From: Fidelibacterota bacterium
GTDB taxonomy: Bacteria; Fidelibacterota; Marinisomatia; Marinisomatales; SCKK01
Length of the DNA: 46,881 nt
Direction of reading: 5' to 3'
NCBI GenBank assembly: GCA_004124475.1
Contig: SCKK01000026.1
Coordinates: 1-46,881, forward strand
Shown here in pieces: positions 1 through 7,571 of the stretch. Below the pieces are notes generated by a model. That model did not search any database and was not told the origin of the DNA. It saw only the letters and a program-made list of their open reading frames with translations. The position numbers were made by a program, and so were the translations under genes. Numbering within the stretch: the first letter of the stretch is position 1; each line of letters starts with the position of its first letter.

Positions 1-101
1 TCTCAAGGCGTTTGACTTTTTTCTCCGACAAGACTCCGTGCCATGGTGGAGTAACATCAAATGTTAACTGATTTCGACTTTTTATGTACTGCATTTTAAA
101 A

Positions 102-150
102 TTCTGTATCTCCCTGTATTATAATAACTTAAGTTAACCATAATACAGAA
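102..150. promoter_or_regulatory. Inverted repeat upstream of the DUF262 gene
   Basis: CTGTATTAT at 114-122 and ATAATACAG at 140-148 are perfect inverted repeats around an exact 10-base palindrome, AACTTAAGTT (126-135). The site lies about 100 bases before the DUF262 gene, in AT-rich sequence. It could be an operator or a transcript hairpin; no regulator is known. Bases 1-101 hold nothing I recognise. Confidence 0.25.
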
Positions 151-248
151 ATAATCCAAGAAAAATATCACTCATATACAATATTATCAGCTAATTATCA
201 TAATTAAACTTTTTGCGAGGTCATCAACCATGATAAGGAATATTAACG

Positions 249-1931
249 ATGAAGATTATTGGTATTAGCGAGCAGAAAAAAACAACTATCGCTGAGCTTC
301 TTGATAAAAATGTTTACTATGGAGTTCCTGTATTTCAGAGAGAATTTTCTTGGAAGAAAGATGAATGGAGCGATCTATACGAAGATGTCGAGAGAGCTAT
401 CAAGAATGATTCTCAACACTTTTTTGGATTTATGATGCTTAAGCCAGAAGGAGACCACAATGTAAGTATCATCGAAGGACAGCAGAGGTTAGCCACTGTT
501 ACCATTATTGTTTGTGTTATAATAGACTTACTTTTTGAAATGGAATATGAAGGATACGTAGATTTTGAAAAGCAATATGTTAAGACTATAAATCTGTTTT
601 CACCAGAATCACCTCCTAGCCATAAAGTTTCTCTCTCAAGAGTCAATAGTGAGTTCTTCAGAAGGCATATTCAAACAATTGGAAGGCCAAAAGAAAAACT
701 TGAAGTAATGAAACAATTGAAGAAACTGCATCCTTCAAATAAGTTAATCATGAACTGCTACAAATATTTCTACGAAATGCTAGATAGCAAAATAGAAGGC
801 TTAAGAGATATCGAGAAGTTGAAGCAGCTTCTTAAGTTCTTGGAAACCACGCTGACTAATTTCTTGGTAATTACCACAGAAGTTACAGACAACAAGACAG
901 CATATAACATATTCCAGACATTGAATGATAGAGGACTGGACTTAGCCCTGGCTGATTTATTGAAAGTCCATTTATTCGAGCTCGCTGGTGATGATGTTTC
1001 GACAGCAAAGGATAGATGGGATGAGATCACAAACATTCTTGGAAATATAAACCTAAATCTGTTCCTTCGGCATTTCTGGGTATCCAAGTATGAGGTTGTC
1101 AGTCAGAAGTACCTAATGGATGAATTCGAGAAGAAGATCTCCACAAAGAGAGATGTGTTCGAATTCCTAGATGAATTAAAACTAGAGGCTGAATTTTATG
1201 AGGCAATATTTAACAAGAGCAGGGACTTTTGGAAACCCGAGATAGTGGAATTGATTGAAGAGCTATTTATACTTTCCAAGAATATGGTACTGCCGCTATT
1301 GCTTGCTGCAATGCTAAACTTGAATGAGAAGTACTATAAAGCTTTCTTGAAAACATGCATTGCATTTATCTTCCGCTACATAACAATTGCCGAACGTGAG
1401 AACAAAGAAATCGAAAGTCGTTTTAGCAAAATGGCAATTGACATGAGAAATGGTAAACTGAGGAATATGGATGATATCAAAAAGAGATTACAGAGGATAT
1501 ATGTTGATGATTCTACGTTCAAATCCATCTTTTTGAACAAAGAAATAAAAACCGCCAAAGTTGCCAAATACATATTACGAAAGATAGAAGTGAGCTTAGA
1601 TCCACTTAAGGAAAAATTTTCTAAAAAGATTACCTTAGAGCACATACTACCCAAAAATCCGAATCAAGAATGGCTGGAATATTTGAAGAAAAACGGTCTA
1701 GAAAAGGACGATATTGTTGATAAGATTGGTAATATGACACTGATATTGGGTGGGCCAAACAAGAAAGCCCAAAACAAGTTTTTCACAGAAAAACGGGATG
1801 AAATTTATGGCAAAATGACGGAATTAAAGATTAATGAAAAATTAGCCAGCATTACTTCTTGGACAGAAAAAGATATTCTGAAAAGACAGGCTTTTTTTGC
1901 ACGTAAAGCTGAAAGGATTTGGAGTTTATGA
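249..1931 (+). CDS. DUF262/DUF1524 protein, GmrSD-like restriction or defence nuclease
   Basis: This 560-residue protein has the two-part build of the GmrSD/DUF262 family. The N-terminal DUF262 (ParB/Srx-like, NTP-binding) domain shows VPVFQREFSW at residues 26-35 and IIEGQQRLAT at 74-83, and a TLNDRG segment near residue 226. The C-terminal DUF1524 HNH-type nuclease domain shows LEHILPKN near residue 462 and IGNMTLILGG near 495, followed by a conserved Asn/Lys-rich tail. Known GmrSD enzymes are type IV restriction systems that cut modified phage DNA; many DUF262 relatives are uncharacterised defence genes. A weak AAGGA lies before the ATG. It stands alone, with a gene desert after it, in an accessory region. 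The domain call is firm; the substrate is unknown. Confidence 0.85.
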   Translation: MKIIGISEQKKTTIAELLDKNVYYGVPVFQREFSWKKDEWSDLYEDVERAIKNDSQHFFGFMMLKPEGDHNVSIIEGQQRLATVTIIVCVIIDLLFEMEYEGYVDFEKQYVKTINLFSPESPPSHKVSLSRVNSEFFRRHIQTIGRPKEKLEVMKQLKKLHPSNKLIMNCYKYFYEMLDSKIEGLRDIEKLKQLLKFLETTLTNFLVITTEVTDNKTAYNIFQTLNDRGLDLALADLLKVHLFELAGDDVSTAKDRWDEITNILGNINLNLFLRHFWVSKYEVVSQKYLMDEFEKKISTKRDVFEFLDELKLEAEFYEAIFNKSRDFWKPEIVELIEELFILSKNMVLPLLLAAMLNLNEKYYKAFLKTCIAFIFRYITIAERENKEIESRFSKMAIDMRNGKLRNMDDIKKRLQRIYVDDSTFKSIFLNKEIKTAKVAKYILRKIEVSLDPLKEKFSKKITLEHILPKNPNQEWLEYLKKNGLEKDDIVDKIGNMTLILGGPNKKAQNKFFTEKRDEIYGKMTELKINEKLASITSWTEKDILKRQAFFARKAERIWSL

Positions 1932-2136
1932 TTCACAATAGATCTCTAGTTATAATTTAATAAGATTTCACGAGTCGATATTCTTATGATTGTGCTTTCC
2001 AACCGCTGCTTGAGCTGACGTGAAAAGCTTTGCCCTAATTTTCATGATTTAGGATTTTACAGACGTGAATTTGAAAAAGTAGCGTTAAGTGGTAATAATT
2101 TTCACGCACCTCAACTTTTCCTAGTTGCTATGAATA

Positions 2137-2221
2137 CAAGGAAAAAATAAAAGGTTTTTAAGGTATTCAAAATAAATTCCTCAAAAAGAGCCTAATTCGG
2201 GTTCATTATTAATATTTTTTT
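2137..2221. repeat. Direct repeat, copy 1 (left)
   Basis: About 85 bases beginning CAAGGAAAAAATAAAAGG match 5101-5184 in the same orientation, with four substitutions and one single-base indel by hand alignment. Copy 2 contains the last codons of the oxidoreductase gene, so copy 1 resembles a detached gene 3' end. The two copies bracket the RHH, VapBC and oxidoreductase genes. Confidence 0.8.
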
Positions 2222-2467
2222 ACCTGTTTCAGGCACAATTCTCCCACATAAGTTCATCAAAGTTTTGCAGGAAAATATCTTACTAATTCCGGACTTCCGG
2301 AATGTGACCTCTCAAGCTATTCTTACTTTCGTCGATTTCTTTATCGAACTAATATTCCCCCATAGGGCTGATACAGACGTTCTTCGTTAGTTAATGATAT
2401 GATTAATTGTAATACCTGGGGATGTACAGGCTATAGTATTCTTCAGGTAATTACGTCGCTTCAATTG

Positions 2468-2483
2468 TCCGCCAGCTGGCGGA
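2468..2483. repeat. Perfect GC-rich palindrome
   Basis: TCCGCCAGCTGGCGGA is its own reverse complement over 16 bases and stands out from the AT-rich surroundings. It resembles the short intergenic palindromes seen elsewhere in this window. Confidence 0.6.
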
Positions 2484-2781
2484 TATTTAATCCTTACCTC
2501 AGGGACATACTTCGCTGTTTCTTTGGCCATTATAAACAATGCCCATCGTAACCTGCCCTTAACTCATCTATTTCGACTTCTCTGGCTGTTGCCCCGCTCC
2601 CTACCAGACAGAAGAGATATATATTCCTCCGTCCTCTGATGAACTTTACTTCGAGGAGGGTGCAGCCATCATGGAATATGACCTTGGGATTTCCCGAGCA
2701 TAGGGTGAAAGGAAAGCAAGCAGTCCTTCACAGACCTAAAATTTACTTGCTAAATGTTTAACAACGTTATACATTACAACC

Positions 2782-2946
2782 ATGGAAACCAAAGATGAAT
2801 TTATCGCTCTTCGTGTATCCCCATCTCTCAAGAAGTCCTTAGAAGTGCTTGCTGAAGCCGATCGCCGCAGCTTATCGGATTACCTCCGCATTGTGTTAGA
2901 AGACCACATATCACACAAGGGCAAGAAAAAAAGACGGAGGAAGTAA
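2782..2946 (+). CDS. Small ribbon-helix-helix (Arc/CopG-like) protein
   Basis: A 54-residue reading frame runs from ATG 2782 to TAA 2946. It has a beta-strand FIALRVS (residues 7-13), a helix SLKKSLEVLAEAD and a second helix SLSDYLRIVLEDHI, the order of a ribbon-helix-helix DNA-binding fold. It ends in a basic tail, KGKKKRRRK. Such proteins are usually toxin-antitoxin antitoxins or plasmid/transposon regulators. No toxin gene follows directly, so it is an orphan or a remnant, and the VapBC-type pair downstream has its own antitoxin. No clear Shine-Dalgarno sequence precedes the ATG. The fold assignment is by pattern only. Confidence 0.65.
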   Translation: METKDEFIALRVSPSLKKSLEVLAEADRRSLSDYLRIVLEDHISHKGKKKRRRK

Positions 2947-3173
2947 GATTGTACACATATTCTCAAAGAGGCCTCCTATCCTCCTGAGGTATTAAGGCAG
3001 GGAGTGCTGAAAAATCGGGTGCAGTTGTGCCCAACTGGATTCTGATCGGTGCTTCGCGCCGCCCATCCCCCATTCGAGCTGGCAGAACCGACGCATATAA
3101 ACCATCCGGTGATTATACGTAGAACCCGTAGTTCAACTTCGCAATTATCTTCAAAACGTAGCAAGAATAATAC

Positions 3174-3210
3174 TTGACCAATATGCATAAAAGCGCATAA
3201 TTATGCATAT
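3174..3210 (+). promoter_or_regulatory. vapBC promoter with palindromic operator
   Basis: ATATGCATAA (3181-3190) and TTATGCATAT (3201-3210) are perfect 10-base inverted repeats with a 10-base spacer that itself contains another GCATAA. TTGACC (3174-3179) and CATAAT (3196-3201), 16 bases apart, make a plausible sigma-70-type promoter lying on the palindrome. This is the arrangement expected when an antitoxin represses its own operon. Binding is inferred. Confidence 0.6.
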
Positions 3211-3237
3211 AAAAAGACATATAATGGAGAATAGATC

Positions 3238-3435
3238 ATGAGAACAACACTGAATATTGAGGATAAACTTATTAAGAAAGCATCCCAGTTGACCGGTATT
3301 AAAGAGAAGACATCCTTAGTCAGACTTGGTCTAGAGACATTGATAGCCCTGGAGGCCAGCAAACGCCTGGCTAAATTGGGTGGAACAGAGAAAAAGCTTC
3401 GTATAATTGCACGCAGACGAACAGGAGACCACTAG
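3238..3435 (+). CDS. vapB: VapB-family antitoxin
   Basis: This 65-residue protein begins MRTTLNIEDKLIKKASQLTG, which matches the type II VapB (DUF2191-like) antitoxins. The N-terminal strand-helix-helix binds DNA, and the basic C-terminus normally wraps around the toxin. A GGAGA sits seven bases before the ATG. The stop is one base before the start of the PIN toxin gene, so the two are cotranslated. A promoter-operator with a perfect palindrome lies just upstream, consistent with autoregulation. The pairing and motif are clear; the cognate target is unknown. Confidence 0.88.
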   Translation: MRTTLNIEDKLIKKASQLTGIKEKTSLVRLGLETLIALEASKRLAKLGGTEKKLRIIARRRTGDH

Positions 3436-3436
3436 T

Positions 3437-3799
3437 ATGGTTCTTGTTGATACGTCTGTTTGGGTTTCTCATCTTCGCGATGGCAATGCTCAGCTAGAGA
3501 CTTTGTTGAATAAAGGTATCGATGTCTGCCATCCTTTCGTTATTGGTGAACTTGCATGCGGTAATTTGAGAAACAGGATTGATATCCTCTCTTTGTTACA
3601 ATATCTTCCAGTGGCTGAAAAAGCAGAGCAGGATGAAGTCTTACAGTTCATCGAGAGCTATCGATTGATGGGAAAAGGTCTAGGCTTCATTGATATGCAT
3701 CTACTTGCCTCAGCATTATTGACAGGTATCCCTCTATGGACTCTTGACAAAAGGTTAAACCAGATATCAGCCAAATTGAGAGTGGGGTATGAGCTCTAG
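3437..3799 (+). CDS. vapC: VapC-like PIN-domain ribonuclease toxin
   Basis: This 120-residue PIN-domain protein starts MVLVDTSVWVSHLR, giving the first catalytic Asp (residue 4). A conserved Glu lies in FVIGELACG, and further acidic residues lie in GFIDMHLLASAL and LWTLDKRL. All four acidic positions of a VapC Mg-dependent RNase appear present, so it looks intact. VapC toxins cleave tRNA or rRNA when freed from VapB. I chose ATG 3437 over an upstream in-frame ATG at 3407, because 3407 lies inside vapB and the family begins at the VLVDTSVW strand. Confidence 0.9.
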   Translation: MVLVDTSVWVSHLRDGNAQLETLLNKGIDVCHPFVIGELACGNLRNRIDILSLLQYLPVAEKAEQDEVLQFIESYRLMGKGLGFIDMHLLASALLTGIPLWTLDKRLNQISAKLRVGYEL

Positions 3800-3978
3800 A
3801 AGATAACCCACCGCTGCACCAGACGGGAGACAGTGGCGAGTTTAAACCGATTTCTTGTTATTTAACGAAAGTTTTCAGTTATTCTAACGTTCGTCTTTAA
3901 AAGTGTTTCCCACAGGTTAGCTTCAACTAGAAAGCGGCAATATCAGTATTGATTTCTTGCATTGATACAAAGAAAACC

Positions 3979-5124
3979 ATGAAAAAATATAAAATGGGAT
4001 TAATCGGATACGGTGGCTTCGGTCAATTCCTCCATGCAGCTTGGGTCCAAAATAAAGCGGTGGAATTCACCGCAATCGCCGATGTTCAGCCTAAACAAAA
4101 AATTCCAAATGGAATCACTTTTTATCATAACTGGGAAAAACTTATTAATAACCCTTCCATTGAAATCGTTTCTATTGCTACTCCGCCTGTGACTCATGCC
4201 GAGATCGCCTGTGTAGCTCTTGAAATGGGAAAGCACGTATTGCTTGAGAAACCAATGGCAACGTCACTATCCGATGCACAGAAAATAATCGACGTAACTA
4301 AAAATTCAAATCGCGTCCTGATGATAGACTATATGCTCAGATTTCATCCGCTGATTGAAATCCTTAAGGACTGGACGCAATCTGCCTCCTTCGGGCGACT
4401 GCGGAGGATCAGTGTAGAAAATTATGCTCAAGATGAATCATTACCGAAAAACCACTGGTTTTGGGATCAAACCCAATCCGGAGGAATCATAGTGGAACAT
4501 GCCGTGCATTTTATCGATCTTGTTAATTATATTTCCGGATCCAACCCGAAACATGTAAGCGGAACCAGTCACTGGCGCAATGAAAAACAAGAAGACCAAG
4601 CGCTGGTGACTGTACGATATGAAAACGGTCTCATTGCAACCCACTACCATGATTTTTCACGCCCGGGATTTTTCGAACAGACTTCCCTGCTGTTTGTCTT
4701 TGATCTCGCTCAGATAACACTTAACGGATGGATTCCACTATCCGGCCATTTCACTGCTCTTGTTAACCAACAGACGAAGAAAGAACTGGACTGTTTACCG
4801 CAATTAGAAATCAATCAAAATGTACCCATCAACGAGGTTGATAATCTCTCAAGACCCGCGGGTTGGGGTGGCATTACCAGCTTAACGCCAAATAGCTCCG
4901 GTGAAGTTCATTCAGGTGGTAAGTATTATCAGGTAGATAAATTGGTTTCAGGCCGGTTCGCTCTGAGTAAAACAAAGGGGGAAATTTATGGGGGGATTTT
5001 AAATTCTCTATTGACAGATTTTATAACCGCCATTGAAAATCCAGGGTATCAACCGCGCATTACTCCTTTGGATGGATATAACAGCCTCCGTATAGCACTG
5101 CAAGGAAAAAATAAAAGGTTTTAA
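3979..5124 (+). CDS. Gfo/Idh/MocA-family NAD(P)-dependent oxidoreductase
   Basis: The N-terminal Rossmann fold opens with GLIGYGGFGQFLH, and the conserved HVLLEKPMATS carries the family Lys. The C-terminal half is the Gfo/Idh alpha/beta domain, with GGIIVEHAVHFIDLVNYI giving the typical Asp/His region. Substrates in this family are sugars, inositols or sugar nucleotides; this one cannot be assigned. ATG 3979 is preferred over a TTG ten codons upstream. The last seven codons (QGKNKRF) fall inside a direct repeat that also occurs at 2137, so the natural C-terminus may have been replaced. It has no metabolic partner nearby and sits within an accessory segment. Confidence 0.85.
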   Translation: MKKYKMGLIGYGGFGQFLHAAWVQNKAVEFTAIADVQPKQKIPNGITFYHNWEKLINNPSIEIVSIATPPVTHAEIACVALEMGKHVLLEKPMATSLSDAQKIIDVTKNSNRVLMIDYMLRFHPLIEILKDWTQSASFGRLRRISVENYAQDESLPKNHWFWDQTQSGGIIVEHAVHFIDLVNYISGSNPKHVSGTSHWRNEKQEDQALVTVRYENGLIATHYHDFSRPGFFEQTSLLFVFDLAQITLNGWIPLSGHFTALVNQQTKKELDCLPQLEINQNVPINEVDNLSRPAGWGGITSLTPNSSGEVHSGGKYYQVDKLVSGRFALSKTKGEIYGGILNSLLTDFITAIENPGYQPRITPLDGYNSLRIALQGKNKRF

Positions 5125-5184
5125 GGTGTTCAAGATAAATTCATCAAAAAGAGCCTAATTCGGGTTCATTATTACTATTTTTTA
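5101..5184. repeat. Direct repeat, copy 2 (right)
   Basis: This copy matches 2137-2221 with about 94% identity by eye. It starts inside the last codons of the oxidoreductase gene and continues past its stop at 5122-5124. Together the copies enclose about 3 kb. Confidence 0.8.
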
Positions 5185-5186
5185 GC

Positions 5187-5218
5187 CTTTTGAAAGAGGG
5201 CTTCCTTTTTCTGAAAAG
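5187..5218 (+). terminator. Hairpin after the oxidoreductase gene, possible terminator
   Basis: GAAAGAGG (5192-5199) pairs with CCTTTTTC (5204-5211) through one G-U pair, and the outer CTTTT and AAAAG extend the stem. It lies about 60 bases after the gene. No long T tract follows, so terminator function is uncertain. Confidence 0.4.
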
Positions 5219-5255
5219 TTTCCATTCGACATTAATCCAACTTGCCTGCCTGTCG

Positions 5256-5330
5256 CCTGCCTGCCCGCCCTCCGGCGGACGGGCCGTCAGGCAGGGCAGA
5301 CAGGACGTTTCCCCCGACAAGTCGGGACGA
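5256..5330. repeat. GC-rich palindromic cluster
   Basis: CCTGCCTG (5256-5263) pairs with CAGGCAGG (5288-5295) around smaller inner repeats. CCCGAC-AA-GTCGGG follows at 5313-5326. The GC-rich patch contrasts with neighbouring AT-rich DNA, and the second motif recurs near 14905. Short open frames here are artefacts of composition. Confidence 0.6.
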
Positions 5331-5539
5331 TTCTCCCGATGGGTTGGGATGCCGTCCTGCCCATATGTTCAGCTATATTATTCTTTCATTCGTTGAATAC
5401 AGCGAAATTATGTTTATTTTAAAAATTCAAACTGTCAACATCCTGACATTTTGTTCTTTCCTGTTTTGATGAATCAAATTCTCAACTTATATTTTTACAC
5501 TTGTTTTAAATAAATTAAAGACTATTGGGAGGTTTTATA

Positions 5540-5872
5540 GTGAAAAATACAATTGAATTTAATGACAGTAATTTCGATAAAGAAGTAATAGAGTCGGATA
5601 TTCCCGTACTTGTTGATTTTTGGGCTGAATGGTGTGGTCCTTGTAAGATTATTGGACCTGTTGTCGAAGAAATTGCTGGAGAATATTCGGGAAAGGTGAA
5701 AGTAGGGAAGGTGGATGTAGATCACAACCCAAATACAGCCATGAAATTTGGAATCAGGAGTATTCCAAGTTTGTTGGTATTTGATAGAGGTTCTGTTGCG
5801 GAACAAGTAGTTGGTGCAGTTCCTAAAAAGAATATCACAGATGTTTTGGACAGAGTATTAAACAGTAAGTGA
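5540..5872 (+). CDS. trxA: Thioredoxin
   Basis: This 110-residue single-domain thioredoxin has the active site WCGPC at residues 31-35, the buried Asp in VLVDFWAEW, and the cis-proline loop IRSIPSLLVF. It reduces protein disulfides in the cytoplasm. The GTG at 5540 is the likely start: GGGAGG at 5527-5532 is well placed and the family length is about 105-110 residues. An in-frame TTG at 5525 would put the ribosome site inside the gene. It overlaps the thioredoxin reductase gene by four bases (GTGA), giving a complete coupled reducing system. Confidence 0.96.
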   Translation: MKNTIEFNDSNFDKEVIESDIPVLVDFWAEWCGPCKIIGPVVEEIAGEYSGKVKVGKVDVDHNPNTAMKFGIRSIPSLLVFDRGSVAEQVVGAVPKKNITDVLDRVLNSK

Positions 5873-6789
5873 TTAGCAAGGTTATTATCATCGGTTCGGG
5901 ACCCGCAGGTTTAACGGCCGCACTATATGCAGGTCGTGCAAATCTGAATCCAATTGTTTTTGAAGGAGATCAACCAGGAGGTCAGTTGACCATTACTACG
6001 GATGTTGAGAATTATCCTGGATTTCCTGAAGGGGTTCTTGGACCGGAATTAATGGATCTATTTAGAAAACAAGCTGTACGATTTGGTGCGGAATGTTACT
6101 TCAAATATGTATCCAAAGTTGAAATACACGAAAAACCTTTTAAGGTTTGGGTGGGTGACAAACAGTATGAAACTGATACAATCATCATTTCAACTGGAGC
6201 GTCAGCCCGTCTGCTTGGATTGGAATCTGAAAATAAATTGATGGGACATGGTGTATCTACCTGTGCCACCTGTGACGGTTTTTTCTACAAAGAGAAACAT
6301 GTTATCATCGTTGGAGGTGGTGATTCTGCCATGGAAGAGGCAATTTTTCTGACAAAATTTGCCAAAAGAGTGTCCGTTATCCATAGACGTGATGAACTGA
6401 GAGCGTCTAAAATTATGCAGGAACGGGTATTTAATAATCCAAAGATTGATATTGTCTGGAATGCCGTAATGGTAGACATTGAAGGGACACAGGTAGATGG
6501 TGTAAAAGCCGTTATTTTGCGAGATACACTTTCTTTGGAAACACGTAAATTCGCTTGCGATGGTGTGTTTCTTGCTATTGGTCATAACCCCAACACATCT
6601 GTTTTTCGTGGAATGCTTGAAATGGATAAACAGGGATATATCATCATAAAGAATGGTTCGACAAAAACCTCAGTTGAAGGAGTATTCGCTGCAGGTGATG
6701 TCGCTGACCACGTGTACCGTCAGGCAATTACGGCAGCTGGCTCCGGATGTATGGCTGCCATTGACGTCGAGCACTATCTCCAATCCTAA
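5869..6789 (+). CDS. trxB: Thioredoxin reductase
   Basis: This 306-residue flavoprotein has the usual low-molecular-weight TrxR layout. The FAD-binding GSGPAGLTAALYAGR is at the N-terminus, the redox pair CATC has cysteines at 132 and 135, NADPH-binding VGGGDSAMEEA follows, and the C-terminal FAD motif is GVFAAGDVADHVYRQAITAAGSG. It transfers electrons from NADPH to thioredoxin. The start is GTG, overlapping the thioredoxin stop codon. The length is normal and all catalytic motifs are present. Confidence 0.97.
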   Translation: MISKVIIIGSGPAGLTAALYAGRANLNPIVFEGDQPGGQLTITTDVENYPGFPEGVLGPELMDLFRKQAVRFGAECYFKYVSKVEIHEKPFKVWVGDKQYETDTIIISTGASARLLGLESENKLMGHGVSTCATCDGFFYKEKHVIIVGGGDSAMEEAIFLTKFAKRVSVIHRRDELRASKIMQERVFNNPKIDIVWNAVMVDIEGTQVDGVKAVILRDTLSLETRKFACDGVFLAIGHNPNTSVFRGMLEMDKQGYIIIKNGSTKTSVEGVFAAGDVADHVYRQAITAAGSGCMAAIDVEHYLQS

Positions 6790-6886
6790 AAGTAAACAAC
6801 CTATAATCCCAACCGATGAATCCTTGCTAAGTGATGTGGGATAAGTCCATCGTTTATTAATCATTTTATCGGGAGGATTACGAATT

Positions 6887-7558
6887 ATGAATAGAATACA
6901 AGTACCAATTTATGAACTTGAAAATATTCGAGTTGAAAGAGACGGAAGAAATAATCTTAAAATTGGGAAGTTTCAATTTCACCGCGGAACTATTTATGGA
7001 ATTGTCGGACCTATCGGGTCGGGGAAGACAACCCTGTTGGAAATATTAGCGGGTAGGCTTTCTCCTACTTCAGGGACATTGTTGTTTGAAAGTGAGGAAT
7101 TCAGGAAAACTTGGACGGGAAAAATTAAAACACCCGAAGATATCAGGTTCATAAACGGTTCTCTGGACGAATACAAAGGAACAGTGGCGGAATTCACAAG
7201 AAAGGTTACACCTGAGGCACAAGACAGGATTAAACAGCGCTATTTTTCTTCCCAGAAGGATGTAACTTTTTGGGATATGTCCGTTGAGAAATTATCGAGG
7301 GGACAACGAGCTCGCCTTAATTTAATTGCAGGTTTAGAAGCAGATCCCAAAGTCCTGATTATTGACGATTATGGCGTCAATTTAGATGGATATAGTCGTA
7401 GGGACTTCAGTCAGAAAATCAAATCGAATACTCGCTTTAGAGGAACGACCATCATTTTATCAACGACAGAATTGAGCGTGATTAGAAGTCTGGCATCCGT
7501 GACACTATTTCTGGATAACGGACATATCGCTAAGGTAAGATCAGCGAAAAAGGTATAA
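6887..7558 (+). CDS. Single ABC-type ATPase with altered Walker B and H-loop
   Basis: This 223-residue ABC nucleotide-binding domain has Walker A GPIGSGKTT (41-49) and the signature LSRGQ (136-140). The Walker B reads VLIIDDYG (156-163), so the catalytic Glu is an Asp (161). The H-loop reads LSTTELS, so the switch His is Thr (194). Both changes normally slow or abolish hydrolysis, suggesting a binding or sensing role. No permease or second ATPase lies nearby; its neighbours are trxB and an HDAC-family gene. GGGAGG (6871-6876) precedes the ATG. Function is unknown; a divergent transporter subunit whose permease is elsewhere remains possible. Confidence 0.8.
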   Translation: MNRIQVPIYELENIRVERDGRNNLKIGKFQFHRGTIYGIVGPIGSGKTTLLEILAGRLSPTSGTLLFESEEFRKTWTGKIKTPEDIRFINGSLDEYKGTVAEFTRKVTPEAQDRIKQRYFSSQKDVTFWDMSVEKLSRGQRARLNLIAGLEADPKVLIIDDYGVNLDGYSRRDFSQKIKSNTRFRGTTIILSTTELSVIRSLASVTLFLDNGHIAKVRSAKKV

Positions 7559-7571
7559 TACTTTTTCCCTG

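Larger units (their letters stand above)
1932..2781. other. 850-base intergenic region without a convincing gene
   Basis: No credible coding sequence was seen on either strand. The stretch contains one copy of a direct repeat (2137-2221) and a perfect 16-base palindrome (2468-2483). The rest looks like decayed accessory DNA, but I could not match any remnant to a known gene family. Confidence 0.5.

Noticed and set aside
1-101. Possible gene end at the left edge
   Set aside because: No open frame with recognisable content reaches into the window.
2240-2780. Possible transposase or intron remnant in the gene desert
   Set aside because: I could not match any stretch to a known family on either strand.
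2976-3188. Minus-strand 70-codon frame before vapBC
   Set aside because: Composition is not coding-like, no domain is recognisable, and it overlaps the vapBC promoter.
3949-3978. TTG upstream start for the oxidoreductase
   Set aside because: The family begins directly at the Rossmann strand; ATG 3979 fits better.
5190-5469. Short plus-strand frames in the GC-rich patch
   Set aside because: They are proline-, alanine- and arginine-rich readings of palindromic repeats with no ribosome site.
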